A stretch of 64,000 bases of DNA from contig CALEDR010000037.1 of assembly GCA_937949545.1 (NCBI GenBank), positions 31,931-95,930 on the forward strand. The letters are read 5' to 3'. The position numbers were made by a program, and so were the translations under genes. Shown here piece by piece: positions 34,688 to 43,903 of the stretch. The stretch's first letter is position 1. Each line of letters opens with the position of its first letter. This DNA is from an uncultured Phycisphaerae bacterium. Its GTDB lineage: Bacteria > Planctomycetota > Phycisphaerae > Sedimentisphaerales > Anaerohalosphaeraceae. Under the pieces are notes generated by a model, which saw nothing but the letters and a program-made list of their open reading frames with translations, ran no database searches and was not told the origin of the DNA.

Positions 34688-35938
34688 ATGAAAAGCGCTT
34701 CGATTCTTGCTGTCGGGAATGAACTGCTGAACAGCCAGCGGGTTGATACGAATTCGAACTGGCTGCAGGGGCGGCTCTTGCGGCTGGGGTTTCGGACCTG
34801 TCGGGTGGTTTTAGTGCCGGATGATGTAGAGGCCATTGCCGCTGTTTTGGGTGAGGTTTCCCGGATAAGCGATGTGGTGATTCTAACGGGGGGATTGGGG
34901 CCGACGGCCGATGACCTGACGCGGTTTGCGCTAGCGGAGTTTTTAGGCAGTCCTTTAGAGTTTCGAGCGGATATCTGGCAGACGATTGAAGCGTTTTTTG
35001 AGCGGCGGGGACTGAAGACGGCATCAACCAATCGTGTCCAGGCGTATCTGCCTTGCGGAGCGAAGGCCCTGGCGAATCCAAAGGGAACAGCATGCGGGAT
35101 TGCGGCGGAGCAGGGGGGCAAGCGGTATTTTTGCCTGCCGGGTGTGCCGGCGGAAATGATGGCGATGTTTGATGACAGTGTATATCCGGAACTGGCCGCC
35201 GACGGCCGAACAGACGTGATTGAGACGGCAAAAGTCCGTTGCTTTGGGATAGGGGAATCCGTCATTGCCGAAAAACTGGGCGATTTGATGCGGCGGGACC
35301 GAAATCCGCAGATTAATACGACGGTTCATGGGGGCGATGTGCTGCTTCATATTGTTGCGGCGGCGCCAGACCCTGACTCGGCCGGGCGTCTGATTGAGGC
35401 GGATAAACGGCTGCTTTCCGAGCTGCTCGGGGATGCTGTTTATGGGTATGATGACCAGACCCTGCCGGAGATTGTCGGACGTCTGCTGGAAGAAAAACGA
35501 TGGAAACTGGCTGTGGCAGAATCGTGTACAGGAGGGCTGCTGGCTAAGATGGTTACGGATATTCCGGGCTCCAGCGAGTACTTTTGGGGCGGTTGGGTAA
35601 CCTACAGCAATGAGGCAAAAATCCGGGATTTGGGGGTTCCTGAGGATTTAATTAAACGATATGGTGCGGTTTCAGAGCCGGTTGCGGCGGCGATGGTTTC
35701 CGGAGCCGCCCAGCGAAGCGGGGTGGATGCTGCGCTGAGTATCAGCGGTATTGCCGGTCCGGAGGGCGGCACGCCTGAAAAACCGGTGGGAACGGTTTGT
35801 ATCGGTCTTTTCTTCCGGGGCCGTACGGAAGCCCAGACCTTCCGGTTTGCTCCCGTGGCACGGGAGGCGGTGCGTCAGCGGGCTTCTTTGACGGCTCTGA
35901 ATTGGCTTCGATTGCAGCTGAAAGGTTTGACTGGTTAG
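34688..35938 (+). CDS. cinA: CinA family protein (nicotinamide-nucleotide amidohydrolase with MoCF-like domain)
   Basis: 416-residue two-domain protein. The N-terminal MoCF-like domain, with VGNELLNSQRVDTNSNWL and ILTGGLGPTADDLTR, has ADP-ribose pyrophosphatase activity in characterised CinA proteins. The C-terminal PncC domain (about 255-415), with VAESCTGGLLAKMVTDIPGS and SGIAGPEGGTPEKPVGTV, deamidates nicotinamide mononucleotide in pyridine-nucleotide salvage. Length and motifs are standard. A promoter for the next gene overlaps its 3' end. Confidence 0.95.
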   Translation: MKSASILAVGNELLNSQRVDTNSNWLQGRLLRLGFRTCRVVLVPDDVEAIAAVLGEVSRISDVVILTGGLGPTADDLTRFALAEFLGSPLEFRADIWQTIEAFFERRGLKTASTNRVQAYLPCGAKALANPKGTACGIAAEQGGKRYFCLPGVPAEMMAMFDDSVYPELAADGRTDVIETAKVRCFGIGESVIAEKLGDLMRRDRNPQINTTVHGGDVLLHIVAAAPDPDSAGRLIEADKRLLSELLGDAVYGYDDQTLPEIVGRLLEEKRWKLAVAESCTGGLLAKMVTDIPGSSEYFWGGWVTYSNEAKIRDLGVPEDLIKRYGAVSEPVAAAMVSGAAQRSGVDAALSISGIAGPEGGTPEKPVGTVCIGLFFRGRTEAQTFRFAPVAREAVRQRASLTALNWLRLQLKGLTG

Positions 35939-35955
35939 AAAAGATTTGTTATACT
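35927..35955 (+). promoter_or_regulatory. Predicted promoter of the pilus/secretion cluster
   Basis: TTGACT and TATACT are spaced by 17 bp, partly inside the end of cinA, about 43 bp before the first ATPase gene. Confidence 0.6.
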
Positions 35956-35997
35956 GAACTTTTCTGAACGTCGAAAGTAGTCTCAAACAGGAAAACT

Positions 35998-37713
35998 ATG
36001 GCCAAAAGCGGCAGACATTTAGGCGAGATTCTATACGCCAAAGGGTGGGTGGACAAGCCCAATCTCATTAAAGCCCTCAAAAAAGCCAAGGAGACGAACC
36101 GGCGTTTGGGCGAAACGCTTGTGGAGATGGGGCTTGCCACAGAAGACCAGATTATGCAGGCCCTGGCCCGTCAATTCGGGATGAATTATGTCGATTTAGA
36201 CCAGGTTGATATCCCCTCCGATATCCGCAGTCTGATTCCGGAAGAAATCATCAAAAAGCATCGTGTCCTTCCGCTGGGGAAAGAAAACGGCCGGCTGAAA
36301 ATCATTATTCCGGACCCGATGAATTTAGAACTGCTGGACCTTCTGCGATTCCGGCTGGCTTCGGATTTGGAGTGCTATTTGGCCAGTCCGAGCAAGATTG
36401 ATGCGTACATCAATCGCAAGATGGATGAGGTCCGCAGCAGCATTGATGCGACCGCAGCGGAGCTGGCTGAGGCCGGGCATGCTATCGAGGCGGAGGTGCG
36501 GCGGGCCCAGGCCTCGGAGGAGGACGAAGGGCCGATTATTCGCCTGGTCAACCTCATCATTGACGAGGCGGTCAAGATGCGGGCCAGCGATATTCATATT
36601 GAGCCGATGGCCGACCGCGTGAGGATACGGTACCGCATCGACGGGGTCTGCATTGAACGGGACAACATTCCCAAGAATATGCAGGCGCCGCTTCTGGCTC
36701 GTGTCAAGATTATGTCGGGAATGGATATCGGGGAACGGCGGCTGCCGCAGGACGGGCGTATTAAAAGGAGAATCGACAATCAGGACATTGACTTCCGCGT
36801 ATCCTGTCTGCCAGGCTACCACGGGGAAAGCACCGTTCTGCGTATTCTGCGTCCGGATTCGGTGAATATCGGTATTCAGGCGATCGGTTTTGAGTCGGAT
36901 GATTATGAACGGTTCATGCGCATCATCAAACGGCCCAACGGCATTTTTCTCGTGACAGGGCCGACCGGAAGCGGAAAAACGACGACGCTTTATGCCGCCT
37001 TGCAGGAGCTGAACCGTCCGGATAAGAAAATCATCACGGCGGAAGACCCGGTTGAGTACAACATCAGCGGTATCAATCAGTGTCAGGTCCGGACGGAAAT
37101 CGGACTGACGTTTGAGAAGATCCTGCGGTCGATGCTGCGTCAGTCGCCGAATATCATCCTGATTGGTGAAATTCGTGACGGTGTGGTGGCAGATATTGCG
37201 ATTCAGGCAGCCCTGACCGGTCACCTCGTATTCAGCACGCTTCACACCAATGATGCTCCCAGCGCGATTACCCGTCTGATTGATATGGGGGTCAAGCCGT
37301 TTTTAGTGGCCAGCTCGGTGCAGGCGATAATGGCTCAGCGGCTGGTTCGAACCATTTGTAAAAATTGCAAGGTGATAGACGAGAAACCCGATCCGCATTA
37401 TCTGCGGCTTCTGAGCATTACGCCGGAGGATCTCCGCAAGCATCCGATTTATAAAGGGGCCGGCTGCAGCCGATGCCAGGGAACGGGGTATCGGGGGCGA
37501 ATAGCAATTTTTGAAATGATGGAAATGAACAGCCAGATTCGTGAGCTGGCGTTTCAAAAGGCGCCGACGACGGAGCTTCGGAAAGCGGCCCGGGCCAGCG
37601 GGATGAAGACCCTGCTGATGGACGGACGAATCAAAGTGTTCAAGGGAATTACGACGCCGCAGGAAGTGTCGAATGTCACCCAGGCGGAAGGTCTTGTAAT
37701 CGATACAGCATAG
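35998..37713 (+). CDS. Type IV pilus / type II secretion assembly ATPase, PilB/GspE family (copy 1)
   Basis: Hexameric ATPase that powers pseudopilin assembly. The 571-residue protein has an N-terminal GspE/MshEN domain (LGEILYAKGWVDKPNLIKAL), Walker A GPTGSGKTTT (about residue 321), an Asp box (ITAEDPVEYNISGINQ), Walker B SPNIILIGEIRDG, a His box (STLHTNDAPSAITR) and the tetracysteine zinc site C-K-N-C...C-S-R-C. The length is normal. It is 19 bp upstream of pilT and about 1.4 kb before a second PilB/GspE gene. Confidence 0.95.
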   Translation: MAKSGRHLGEILYAKGWVDKPNLIKALKKAKETNRRLGETLVEMGLATEDQIMQALARQFGMNYVDLDQVDIPSDIRSLIPEEIIKKHRVLPLGKENGRLKIIIPDPMNLELLDLLRFRLASDLECYLASPSKIDAYINRKMDEVRSSIDATAAELAEAGHAIEAEVRRAQASEEDEGPIIRLVNLIIDEAVKMRASDIHIEPMADRVRIRYRIDGVCIERDNIPKNMQAPLLARVKIMSGMDIGERRLPQDGRIKRRIDNQDIDFRVSCLPGYHGESTVLRILRPDSVNIGIQAIGFESDDYERFMRIIKRPNGIFLVTGPTGSGKTTTLYAALQELNRPDKKIITAEDPVEYNISGINQCQVRTEIGLTFEKILRSMLRQSPNIILIGEIRDGVVADIAIQAALTGHLVFSTLHTNDAPSAITRLIDMGVKPFLVASSVQAIMAQRLVRTICKNCKVIDEKPDPHYLRLLSITPEDLRKHPIYKGAGCSRCQGTGYRGRIAIFEMMEMNSQIRELAFQKAPTTELRKAARASGMKTLLMDGRIKVFKGITTPQEVSNVTQAEGLVIDTA

Positions 37714-37732
37714 AGGATTTAGGGACAGGATT

Positions 37733-38872
37733 ATGCCTTCATTGCATATTGACCGGTTGCTGGAAGCGTGCATTAAGATGGGCGGCTCGGACCTGCATTT
37801 GGTTGTGGGACGGCCTCCGGTTTTGCGAATCAGCGGTCGTCTACGTTCGCTGGATACAAAAGTGCTGGAGCCGGAAGATACGGTTGCCCTGATGAAAAGT
37901 ATCACACCGGAACGAAACCAGCAGGAACTGCAGGAAGTGGGGGGGACGGACTTTGGATTTGCCTTTGGGGATGCCGGGCGGTTTCGTACGGCGATCTTCC
38001 GTCAAAAAGGGCACATTTCGATGGTGCTTCGTTTGATTCCGTCGGAACTGCTGACGTTCGAGCAGATTGGACTGCCGAAGATTTGCGCGGCTTTGTGCCG
38101 GCGTCCGAGAGGGCTGTTTTTGGTGACAGGTCCAACGGGTTCCGGAAAGACGACGACGCTGGCAAGCATGATTAATTATATTAACGAAAATCTGGACCTT
38201 CATATTATCACAATTGAAGAACCGATTGAATATTACCACCAGCACAAGAAATCGATCATCAATCAGCGCGAGGTTGGGATAGATGTCCCGACGTTTTCGG
38301 AGGCCCTTCGCCGGTCGCTGCGTCAGGACCCGGATGTCATTCTGGTGGGTGAATTGCGGGATTTGGAGACGATGGAAGCGGCCATTACGGCGGCGGAAAC
38401 CGGACACCTTGTGTTCGGAACTCTTCACACGACCGGTTGCCAGGGTACGGTGAACCGAATTATTGACGCATTTCCGGTCAGCCAGCAGGAGCAGATACGC
38501 GTCCAGTTGAGCACGAACCTGATTGCTGTGTTGAGTCAGGCCCTTTGTCCTCGCATACCGAAGGGCCGAGTGGCGGCTTATGAGTTTATGGTGGTCACGC
38601 CGGCTATTTCGAACCTGATTCGGGAAAATAAGGTCTATCGTATTGAGTCGAGCATTCAGATTGGGAAAAAACTCGGGATGCAGCTGTTGGATGATCACCT
38701 GTGGGAATTATGGAAAAGCGAGAAAATAAATCTTGAAACAATGCTTGATTATGCCAGGAATCCGGGTGACCTTTTAGAAAAGGCCGAGAAAGAGATGGGA
38801 GTTTCGATGAAGGGCAAACTCAAGGGCAAGAGTCTGGAAGAAGAATATGGACCGATCTTGAAGACATCCTAA
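37733..38872 (+). CDS. pilT: Twitching motility / retraction ATPase PilT
   Basis: Depolymerises type IV pili for retraction. The 379-residue protein starts HIDRLLEACIKMGGSDLHL, with an N-terminal PAS-like domain, then Walker A GPTGSGKTTT (about residue 130), Walker B DPDVILVGELRDLETMEAAI and the PilT-type AAETGHLVFGTLHTTG. The tetracysteine zinc site of PilB is absent, as expected. Its presence argues that the cluster builds retractable type IV-like pili and not only a secretion pseudopilus. Confidence 0.94.
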   Translation: MPSLHIDRLLEACIKMGGSDLHLVVGRPPVLRISGRLRSLDTKVLEPEDTVALMKSITPERNQQELQEVGGTDFGFAFGDAGRFRTAIFRQKGHISMVLRLIPSELLTFEQIGLPKICAALCRRPRGLFLVTGPTGSGKTTTLASMINYINENLDLHIITIEEPIEYYHQHKKSIINQREVGIDVPTFSEALRRSLRQDPDVILVGELRDLETMEAAITAAETGHLVFGTLHTTGCQGTVNRIIDAFPVSQQEQIRVQLSTNLIAVLSQALCPRIPKGRVAAYEFMVVTPAISNLIRENKVYRIESSIQIGKKLGMQLLDDHLWELWKSEKINLETMLDYARNPGDLLEKAEKEMGVSMKGKLKGKSLEEEYGPILKTS

Positions 38873-38894
38873 AATGTGATTGTTGCGGTAATTT

Positions 38895-38912
38895 TTATTT
38901 GCCAAATGTCCA
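38895..38912 (+). repeat. 18-bp motif, copy 1 (TTATTTGCCAAATGTCCA)
   Basis: Direct repeat of the motif at 39036-39053 (16 of 18 identical). It lies in the 266-bp gap after pilT; a third copy is inverted at 63083-63100. Confidence 0.6.
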
Positions 38913-39035
38913 TATTATTTATTGAAAGAAAATCTTCATTTTTCTGCTATTATTATTCCGGAATCTTTGGGTTTGTTATCCAGCGTTTTGTTTAGTTTTT
39001 CCATCATTTCTTCGAAATCAGGCTGGTTTTTCTTC

Positions 39036-39053
39036 TTATCTGCCAAGTGTCCA
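39036..39053 (+). repeat. 18-bp motif, copy 2 (TTATCTGCCAAGTGTCCA)
   Basis: Sits 13 bp upstream of the -35 box of the promoter at 39067-39095, a usual place for an activator site. Copies 1 and 2 are 141 bp apart in the same orientation. Confidence 0.6.
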
Positions 39054-39066
39054 ACTTAAAAAGTGT

Positions 39067-39095
39067 TTGAACTCGTCTTTTTAGGGTCGTATAAT
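39067..39095 (+). promoter_or_regulatory. Predicted promoter for the second PilB/GspE gene
   Basis: TTGAAC and a perfect TATAAT are spaced by 17 bp, 44 bp before the start codon. Confidence 0.65.
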
Positions 39096-39138
39096 TTAAT
39101 AGGAGTCGATATTATCGGCTTTCAGGCGGAGATAAACG

Positions 39139-40887
39139 ATGGCTAAGCTGCCTCCAGTACAAGAACTCAAAGGAAGGACATTAGGTCGAATTCTGATAAA
39201 AATGGGCCTGATAACTCGAGAACAGGTCCAAGAAGCTCTTCGAATTCAAAAGGAAAAAGGAGGGAAGGTCAGAATCGGCCAAATTTTTATTGAAATGGGT
39301 CTGATTAAAGAAAGGGACCTGTCGATTGCATTAGCCGGCCAGCGAGGAATGGAGTATATAGACATAGATAGTCTTGATATTCCTCAGGATGTTCTCAAGC
39401 AGATTCCGGCCCAAATGGCCAAAACCTATCGGATTCTCCCCATTGAGTACGACAGCCGGCGCAATCACCTGACCGTTGCCCTCGACAATCCGGATAATTT
39501 CCGGGCTACAGATGATTTAAGCACACTGATGGGATTTACGGTGGAGGCGAAGGTCGCGGACCCGGATGCCCTGAATGCCGCTTTAAACAAATATTATGCG
39601 GAAGAAGATGAGAGTCTGACGGAACTTATCGGCGAGATAGAAAGCGACAGGGGGCTGGCATCGCTTCAGGGGCGGGATGCGAGCATTGATCTGGATGAAT
39701 TGAAGGAGGCGGCGGATTCGACAGGCGTTAAGAAACTGCTCAACCTGGTGCTGCTGAAAGCGATTCAGGACAAGGCCTCGGACATCCATTTCGAACCGTT
39801 CGAAAATGAGTTTAAGATGCGGTATCGAATCGACGGGGTTCTCTATGAGATGGTTCCGCCCCCGAAGCATATTGCGCTGGCGCTGTCCAGCCGTATTAAG
39901 GTTATGGCCAACCTGGATATTGCAGAACGGCGGCTGCCGCAGGACGGCCGTATCCCGCTGGTGGTCGGCGGCAATCCGGTGGACCTTCGTGTGAGCATTC
40001 TGCCGACCATGTTCGGGGAAAGTGTGGTGCTGCGTGTTCTGGACCGCAAACAGGTCGATTTGCGGCTGGATATGCTCGGGATGACCGAACGGGACCTGCA
40101 TATTGTCCGTCAGCTGATTAACAAGCCCAACGGAATTCTGATTGTAACCGGTCCCACCGGCTCCGGAAAGACCACCACGCTCTATTCGGCCCTGAAGGAG
40201 CTCAATTCGGTCGAAACCAAGATTATTACGACGGAAAACCCGGTTGAGTACGATATTGACGGGCTGATTCAGGTTCAGATACGGCCGGAAATCGGTTTGA
40301 CGTTTGCCAAGTGTCTGCGTTCAATTCTGCGTCAGGACCCGGATATTGTGATGGTCGGTGAGATTCGAGACCTGGAGACGGCGGAGATTTCCATTCAGGC
40401 GTCTCTGACCGGCCACCTGGTCTTTACGACGCTCCACACCAACGATGCCCCCAGCACGATTGCCCGTCTTTTGGATTTGGGGCTGGAAACCTTCTTGGTG
40501 ACGGCCACGCTGGAGGGGATTATCGCCCAGCGGCTGGTTCGGCGCATCTGCATCAACTGCAAGACGGAGTACCGGCCGACGGAGGAGCAGCTAATGGAAC
40601 TGGGGCTGACGCTGGAAGATGCGGAAGGCAAGAAATTCTATTATGGTCGCGGCTGTGATATGTGCAACAACACGGGCTATCGCGGCCGAACGGGCATTTT
40701 TGAGATTATGACGTTTGATGATGAAATTCGGGATTTGATTATGAATCATGCCTCGACGGCGGTTCTGCGGGAAGCGGCCCGCCGCAAAGGGATGAAGACG
40801 CTCCGGGAAAACGGCCTGGAGCTGATTTACAGCGGAATCACCACACTGGATGAGGTGGCCCGAGAAACGATTGCGGTGGAGGCGTAA
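39139..40887 (+). CDS. Type IV pilus / type II secretion assembly ATPase, PilB/GspE family (copy 2)
   Basis: 582-residue paralogue of the ATPase at 35998. It has an N-terminal MshEN domain (LGRILIKMGLITREQVQEAL), Walker A GPTGSGKTTT (about residue 338), the Asp box TTENPVEYDIDGLIQ, Walker B DPDIVMVGEIRDLETAE, the His box TTLHTNDAPSTIAR, and zinc cysteines C-I-N-C / C-D-M-C. All motifs are intact. It has its own promoter and lies 65 bp before the PilC/GspF gene, so it is the likely partner of that platform protein. What distinguishes it functionally from copy 1 is not visible. Confidence 0.95.
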   Translation: MAKLPPVQELKGRTLGRILIKMGLITREQVQEALRIQKEKGGKVRIGQIFIEMGLIKERDLSIALAGQRGMEYIDIDSLDIPQDVLKQIPAQMAKTYRILPIEYDSRRNHLTVALDNPDNFRATDDLSTLMGFTVEAKVADPDALNAALNKYYAEEDESLTELIGEIESDRGLASLQGRDASIDLDELKEAADSTGVKKLLNLVLLKAIQDKASDIHFEPFENEFKMRYRIDGVLYEMVPPPKHIALALSSRIKVMANLDIAERRLPQDGRIPLVVGGNPVDLRVSILPTMFGESVVLRVLDRKQVDLRLDMLGMTERDLHIVRQLINKPNGILIVTGPTGSGKTTTLYSALKELNSVETKIITTENPVEYDIDGLIQVQIRPEIGLTFAKCLRSILRQDPDIVMVGEIRDLETAEISIQASLTGHLVFTTLHTNDAPSTIARLLDLGLETFLVTATLEGIIAQRLVRRICINCKTEYRPTEEQLMELGLTLEDAEGKKFYYGRGCDMCNNTGYRGRTGIFEIMTFDDEIRDLIMNHASTAVLREAARRKGMKTLRENGLELIYSGITTLDEVARETIAVEA

Positions 40888-40952
40888 CGAAGCGGCGCAG
40901 GATTCAGCGGAGTCCTGCGGTCGGGACGATTCCTATTCGGAGGTAAACGAAT

Positions 40953-42206
40953 ATGCCGATTTTTCAATACACAGCGCTGGATGCCAAGGGCAATGAGGTT
41001 AAGGCCGAGATAGAGGCCCTCAGCAGCAAGGAAGCCATCAGCAAAATACGCAGCAAAGGGCTTTTCCCCACGAAGGTTCGGGCGCAGGGGGCGGCCAAAA
41101 AGGCCAAGGCCGAGACGGCGGGGGCTCCGCGGCGAAGGCGCTCCGGCGGCAGGGTCAAAACCAAGCAGATTACGCAGTTCGCCCGTCAGCTGTCCACACT
41201 GCAGGATGCGGGTCTGGCGATCCTGCGTTCGCTGCGCATTCTGGAAGAACAGCAGAAGTCGGGCACGCTCAAACGGGTGATTGGGTATGTAGCGGATGAT
41301 ATTGAGAGCGGCTCGACGCTGTCGGAGGCGATGGCCAAACACCCTAAGACTTTCAACCGGCTGTTTGTCAATATGGTGGCGGCGGGTGAGGTGGGCGGCG
41401 TGCTGGATGTGATTCTGGCTCGTGTGGCCGATTTTATGGAAAAAGCCGAGCGGCTCAAGTCGAAAATCAAGGGCGCTATGGTTTATCCGGTGGTTGTGAT
41501 GACCGTGGCGTTTCTGATTGTACTGGGGCTGATGATTTTCATCATTCCGACCTTTTCCCAGGTGCTGACGGACATGAGCGACGGCAAGGAAAAGCTTCCG
41601 GCTTTGACGCAGGGTCTTCTGAATCTGAGCCAGTGGCTTTTGGGCAACAAGGGACTGAATGCCGGCCTGGTGGCGATTTCACCGTTTCTCATCATCTTCT
41701 TCTTTAAGTTCCTGCGGAAGTTTCGCTACGGACGTTATGCCCTCGACTGGGTGAAGCTGCATCTGCCGGTGATTCGCCGGCTGGTTTATCTGACGACCGT
41801 TGCCCGGTGGACTCGAACGCTGGCAACGCTGATTGGGGCTGGTGTACCGATTCTGGAGGCCATCAACATCACGCGGGAAACGGCGGACAATGAGGTCTAT
41901 TCGGCGATGCTCGGCAGGGTGCATCAGGCGATTCGGCAGGGCGATACGTTTGCCAATCCGCTGCGGCAGTCCAAGACCGTGGACTCTATCGTGGTGAACA
42001 TGGTGGATGTCGGTGAGGAAACCGGCGATCTGGACAAGATGCTGATGAAAGTAGCGGACAATTTCGATGAAGAGGCCGATGTGATGGTCGGTGCGATGAT
42101 GAGTCTGCTGGAACCGATTATGATTGTGTCGCTGGGCCTGATTGTCGGCACCATCGTTGTGGCGATGTTCCTGCCGATGGTGAAAGTCATTCAGGTGCTG
42201 ATGTAA
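40953..42206 (+). CDS. Inner-membrane platform protein PilC/GspF
   Basis: 417-residue polytopic membrane protein of the GspF family, the inner-membrane base on which the ATPase acts. It opens MPIFQYTALDAKGNEVKAEI. Two homologous halves contain FARQLSTLQDAGLAILRSL and WTRTLATLIGAGVPILEAI. Three transmembrane helices lie near residues 175-200, 225-245 and 380-405. The start has a GGAGGT ribosome-binding site. It is between the second ATPase and the pseudopilin genes. Confidence 0.95.
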   Translation: MPIFQYTALDAKGNEVKAEIEALSSKEAISKIRSKGLFPTKVRAQGAAKKAKAETAGAPRRRRSGGRVKTKQITQFARQLSTLQDAGLAILRSLRILEEQQKSGTLKRVIGYVADDIESGSTLSEAMAKHPKTFNRLFVNMVAAGEVGGVLDVILARVADFMEKAERLKSKIKGAMVYPVVVMTVAFLIVLGLMIFIIPTFSQVLTDMSDGKEKLPALTQGLLNLSQWLLGNKGLNAGLVAISPFLIIFFFKFLRKFRYGRYALDWVKLHLPVIRRLVYLTTVARWTRTLATLIGAGVPILEAINITRETADNEVYSAMLGRVHQAIRQGDTFANPLRQSKTVDSIVVNMVDVGEETGDLDKMLMKVADNFDEEADVMVGAMMSLLEPIMIVSLGLIVGTIVVAMFLPMVKVIQVLM

Positions 42207-42248
42207 TCTCAAACGCATTTATCAATACAAATCAGAAAGGAACGATTC

Positions 42249-43238
42249 ATGAACAGACAAAAACGGGGAAAAGGCGGATTTACGATTGTGGAACTGCTGA
42301 CGGTGATGGGGGTGATTGCCCTGCTGATCGGGCTGCTGGTGCCGGCATTGAATATGGTCAAGGACTATTCCCGCGAGATTCAGCAGAAGGCCCAGTTCCA
42401 CAGCATTGATGTCGGACTGGAGATGTTCAAAAACGATTTCGGCGTCTATCCAGAATCCGATGAAAATTCGTATCGAGTTCCGGCCCATCCGGTTGATCCG
42501 ACTGTTTACAGCGGGGCGGCAAAACTTGCCGAGGCGATGGTCGGTCAGGATTTGCTCGGATTTCATCCCAAGTCGGGCTTTACGGCCAGCGGTCTGAATG
42601 ATTTGGATGGTGTGGGGGTTGGCTATGGGGCCGTACAGATTTATGACCCTATCAACGGAATGAATTTGCCCGGCGTCTATGTGGAAACCGGTTCTCAGAA
42701 TATCGACGTTCGCAAGAAGTATATCGATCTGGAACATGCGAATGCCTATCGAATCGATGACATTTACGTCAACTGGGGCTCTTTTAATCGATACAATTTC
42801 CTGCTTTGTGATGTGTACGCCAAGAAAAGACAGTCCGGCAAGAAGACGGGCATGCCGATTCTGTATTACCGAGCCCGCACGGCCTACAAGTTCCAGGATT
42901 ATACGCGCAATGATTTCGGAGGCACCGACCAGAATCCTGCGCAGAATGATGATATTTACAATTATTGGGACAACGAACGGCTGCTGGCGCTCGGGGACCC
43001 GGAACAGGGGACAGCGGTCCTGCATCCTCTGCGTACCGGCACGGTTTTGACGGATTTGCAGCGGTTTGAGGAGATGATTCTGAATAAGCAGGTCCAGACG
43101 GCGACCCGAACCACGTCGTTTCCGGACGGCATCAAGCGTCCGTATCGAGCGGAGTCTTATATTCTGATTTCTGCCGGCAAGGATGGACTGTACGGCACGG
43201 CGGATGATGTCCTGAACATAGAAAAGGGCAAAGAATAA
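42249..43238 (+). CDS. Prepilin-type pseudopilin (GspG-like paralogue A)
   Basis: 329-residue protein with a short basic leader and a prepilin peptidase site GG|FTIVELLTVMGVIALL (Glu+5 present), then a hydrophobic helix. The following QFHSIDVGLEMFKNDFGVYP resembles the GspG core, and the C-terminus ends in the motif SAGKDGLYGTADDVLN, matching the calcium-site region of major pseudopilins. Two further genes (43904 and 44917) share both signatures, so they are tandem paralogues. Confidence 0.88.
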   Translation: MNRQKRGKGGFTIVELLTVMGVIALLIGLLVPALNMVKDYSREIQQKAQFHSIDVGLEMFKNDFGVYPESDENSYRVPAHPVDPTVYSGAAKLAEAMVGQDLLGFHPKSGFTASGLNDLDGVGVGYGAVQIYDPINGMNLPGVYVETGSQNIDVRKKYIDLEHANAYRIDDIYVNWGSFNRYNFLLCDVYAKKRQSGKKTGMPILYYRARTAYKFQDYTRNDFGGTDQNPAQNDDIYNYWDNERLLALGDPEQGTAVLHPLRTGTVLTDLQRFEEMILNKQVQTATRTTSFPDGIKRPYRAESYILISAGKDGLYGTADDVLNIEKGKE

Positions 43239-43277
43239 CCGGCTGTATGCCCGCAGAACCTTCCGGACGGAGACAGT

Positions 43278-43877
43278 ATGTTCCTGACACCCCGACGATA
43301 TGCGATGACTCTTCTTGAGGTGCTGGTGACTCTGGCGGTGGTGCTGCTTCTGTTCGGTACACTCAGCGGACTGGGAGTTCATCTGAAAAGGCAGTCGGAA
43401 ATCCGGTTGACGGAAAGCACGCTGGCCGTTTTGGCAACAGCCCTCGAGCAGTATTACAACGATTACGGGGCGTATGTGCCGCGGGTCAGAACGCAGGCGG
43501 ACTTTAATGCAGCTGTTGGTGCGGCTGCTACCCGTATTCCTCCGCCGGCGGTTCATTGGACCGGAACGCTCGGAGAAGCAGCCTGGTCCAGTGAGGCGCT
43601 CTATTACTTTCTGAATCGGAGTCCCAACAGCAAGGCGATTATCGGAACGCTTCTAGACCGGTTTCTTTCGAATAAGGATGCAGCCGGGCGGGTGCTTCTG
43701 ATTGAGATTCCGACCGGCGGTGCCTCGACGGATTTGATTCGCTTTGTGGATGTGTGGGGGATGCCGATTCGGTACGAATATGATTCGGCTGTGCATTCGT
43801 TTCCGATTCTGATTTCTGCCGGTCCGGATAAAACCTTCGAGACGGTGCAGGACAACGTCGTCAATCCGCAGCCGTAA
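43278..43877 (+). CDS. Prepilin-type pseudopilin, small
   Basis: 199-residue protein with a prepilin-type N-terminus (leader MFLTPRRYA, then MTLLEVLVTLAVVLLLFG with Glu+5). The mature part includes LAVLATALEQYYNDYGAYVP, the GspG-like alpha-helix and loop, and ends near SAGPDKTFETVQD. It lacks the longer insert of the neighbouring paralogues. The cleavage site has Ala rather than Gly at -1, a known but less common variant. Confidence 0.82.
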   Translation: MFLTPRRYAMTLLEVLVTLAVVLLLFGTLSGLGVHLKRQSEIRLTESTLAVLATALEQYYNDYGAYVPRVRTQADFNAAVGAAATRIPPPAVHWTGTLGEAAWSSEALYYFLNRSPNSKAIIGTLLDRFLSNKDAAGRVLLIEIPTGGASTDLIRFVDVWGMPIRYEYDSAVHSFPILISAGPDKTFETVQDNVVNPQP

Positions 43878-43903
43878 AGGCGGCTAATGGGAAAGAAATA
43901 GTT

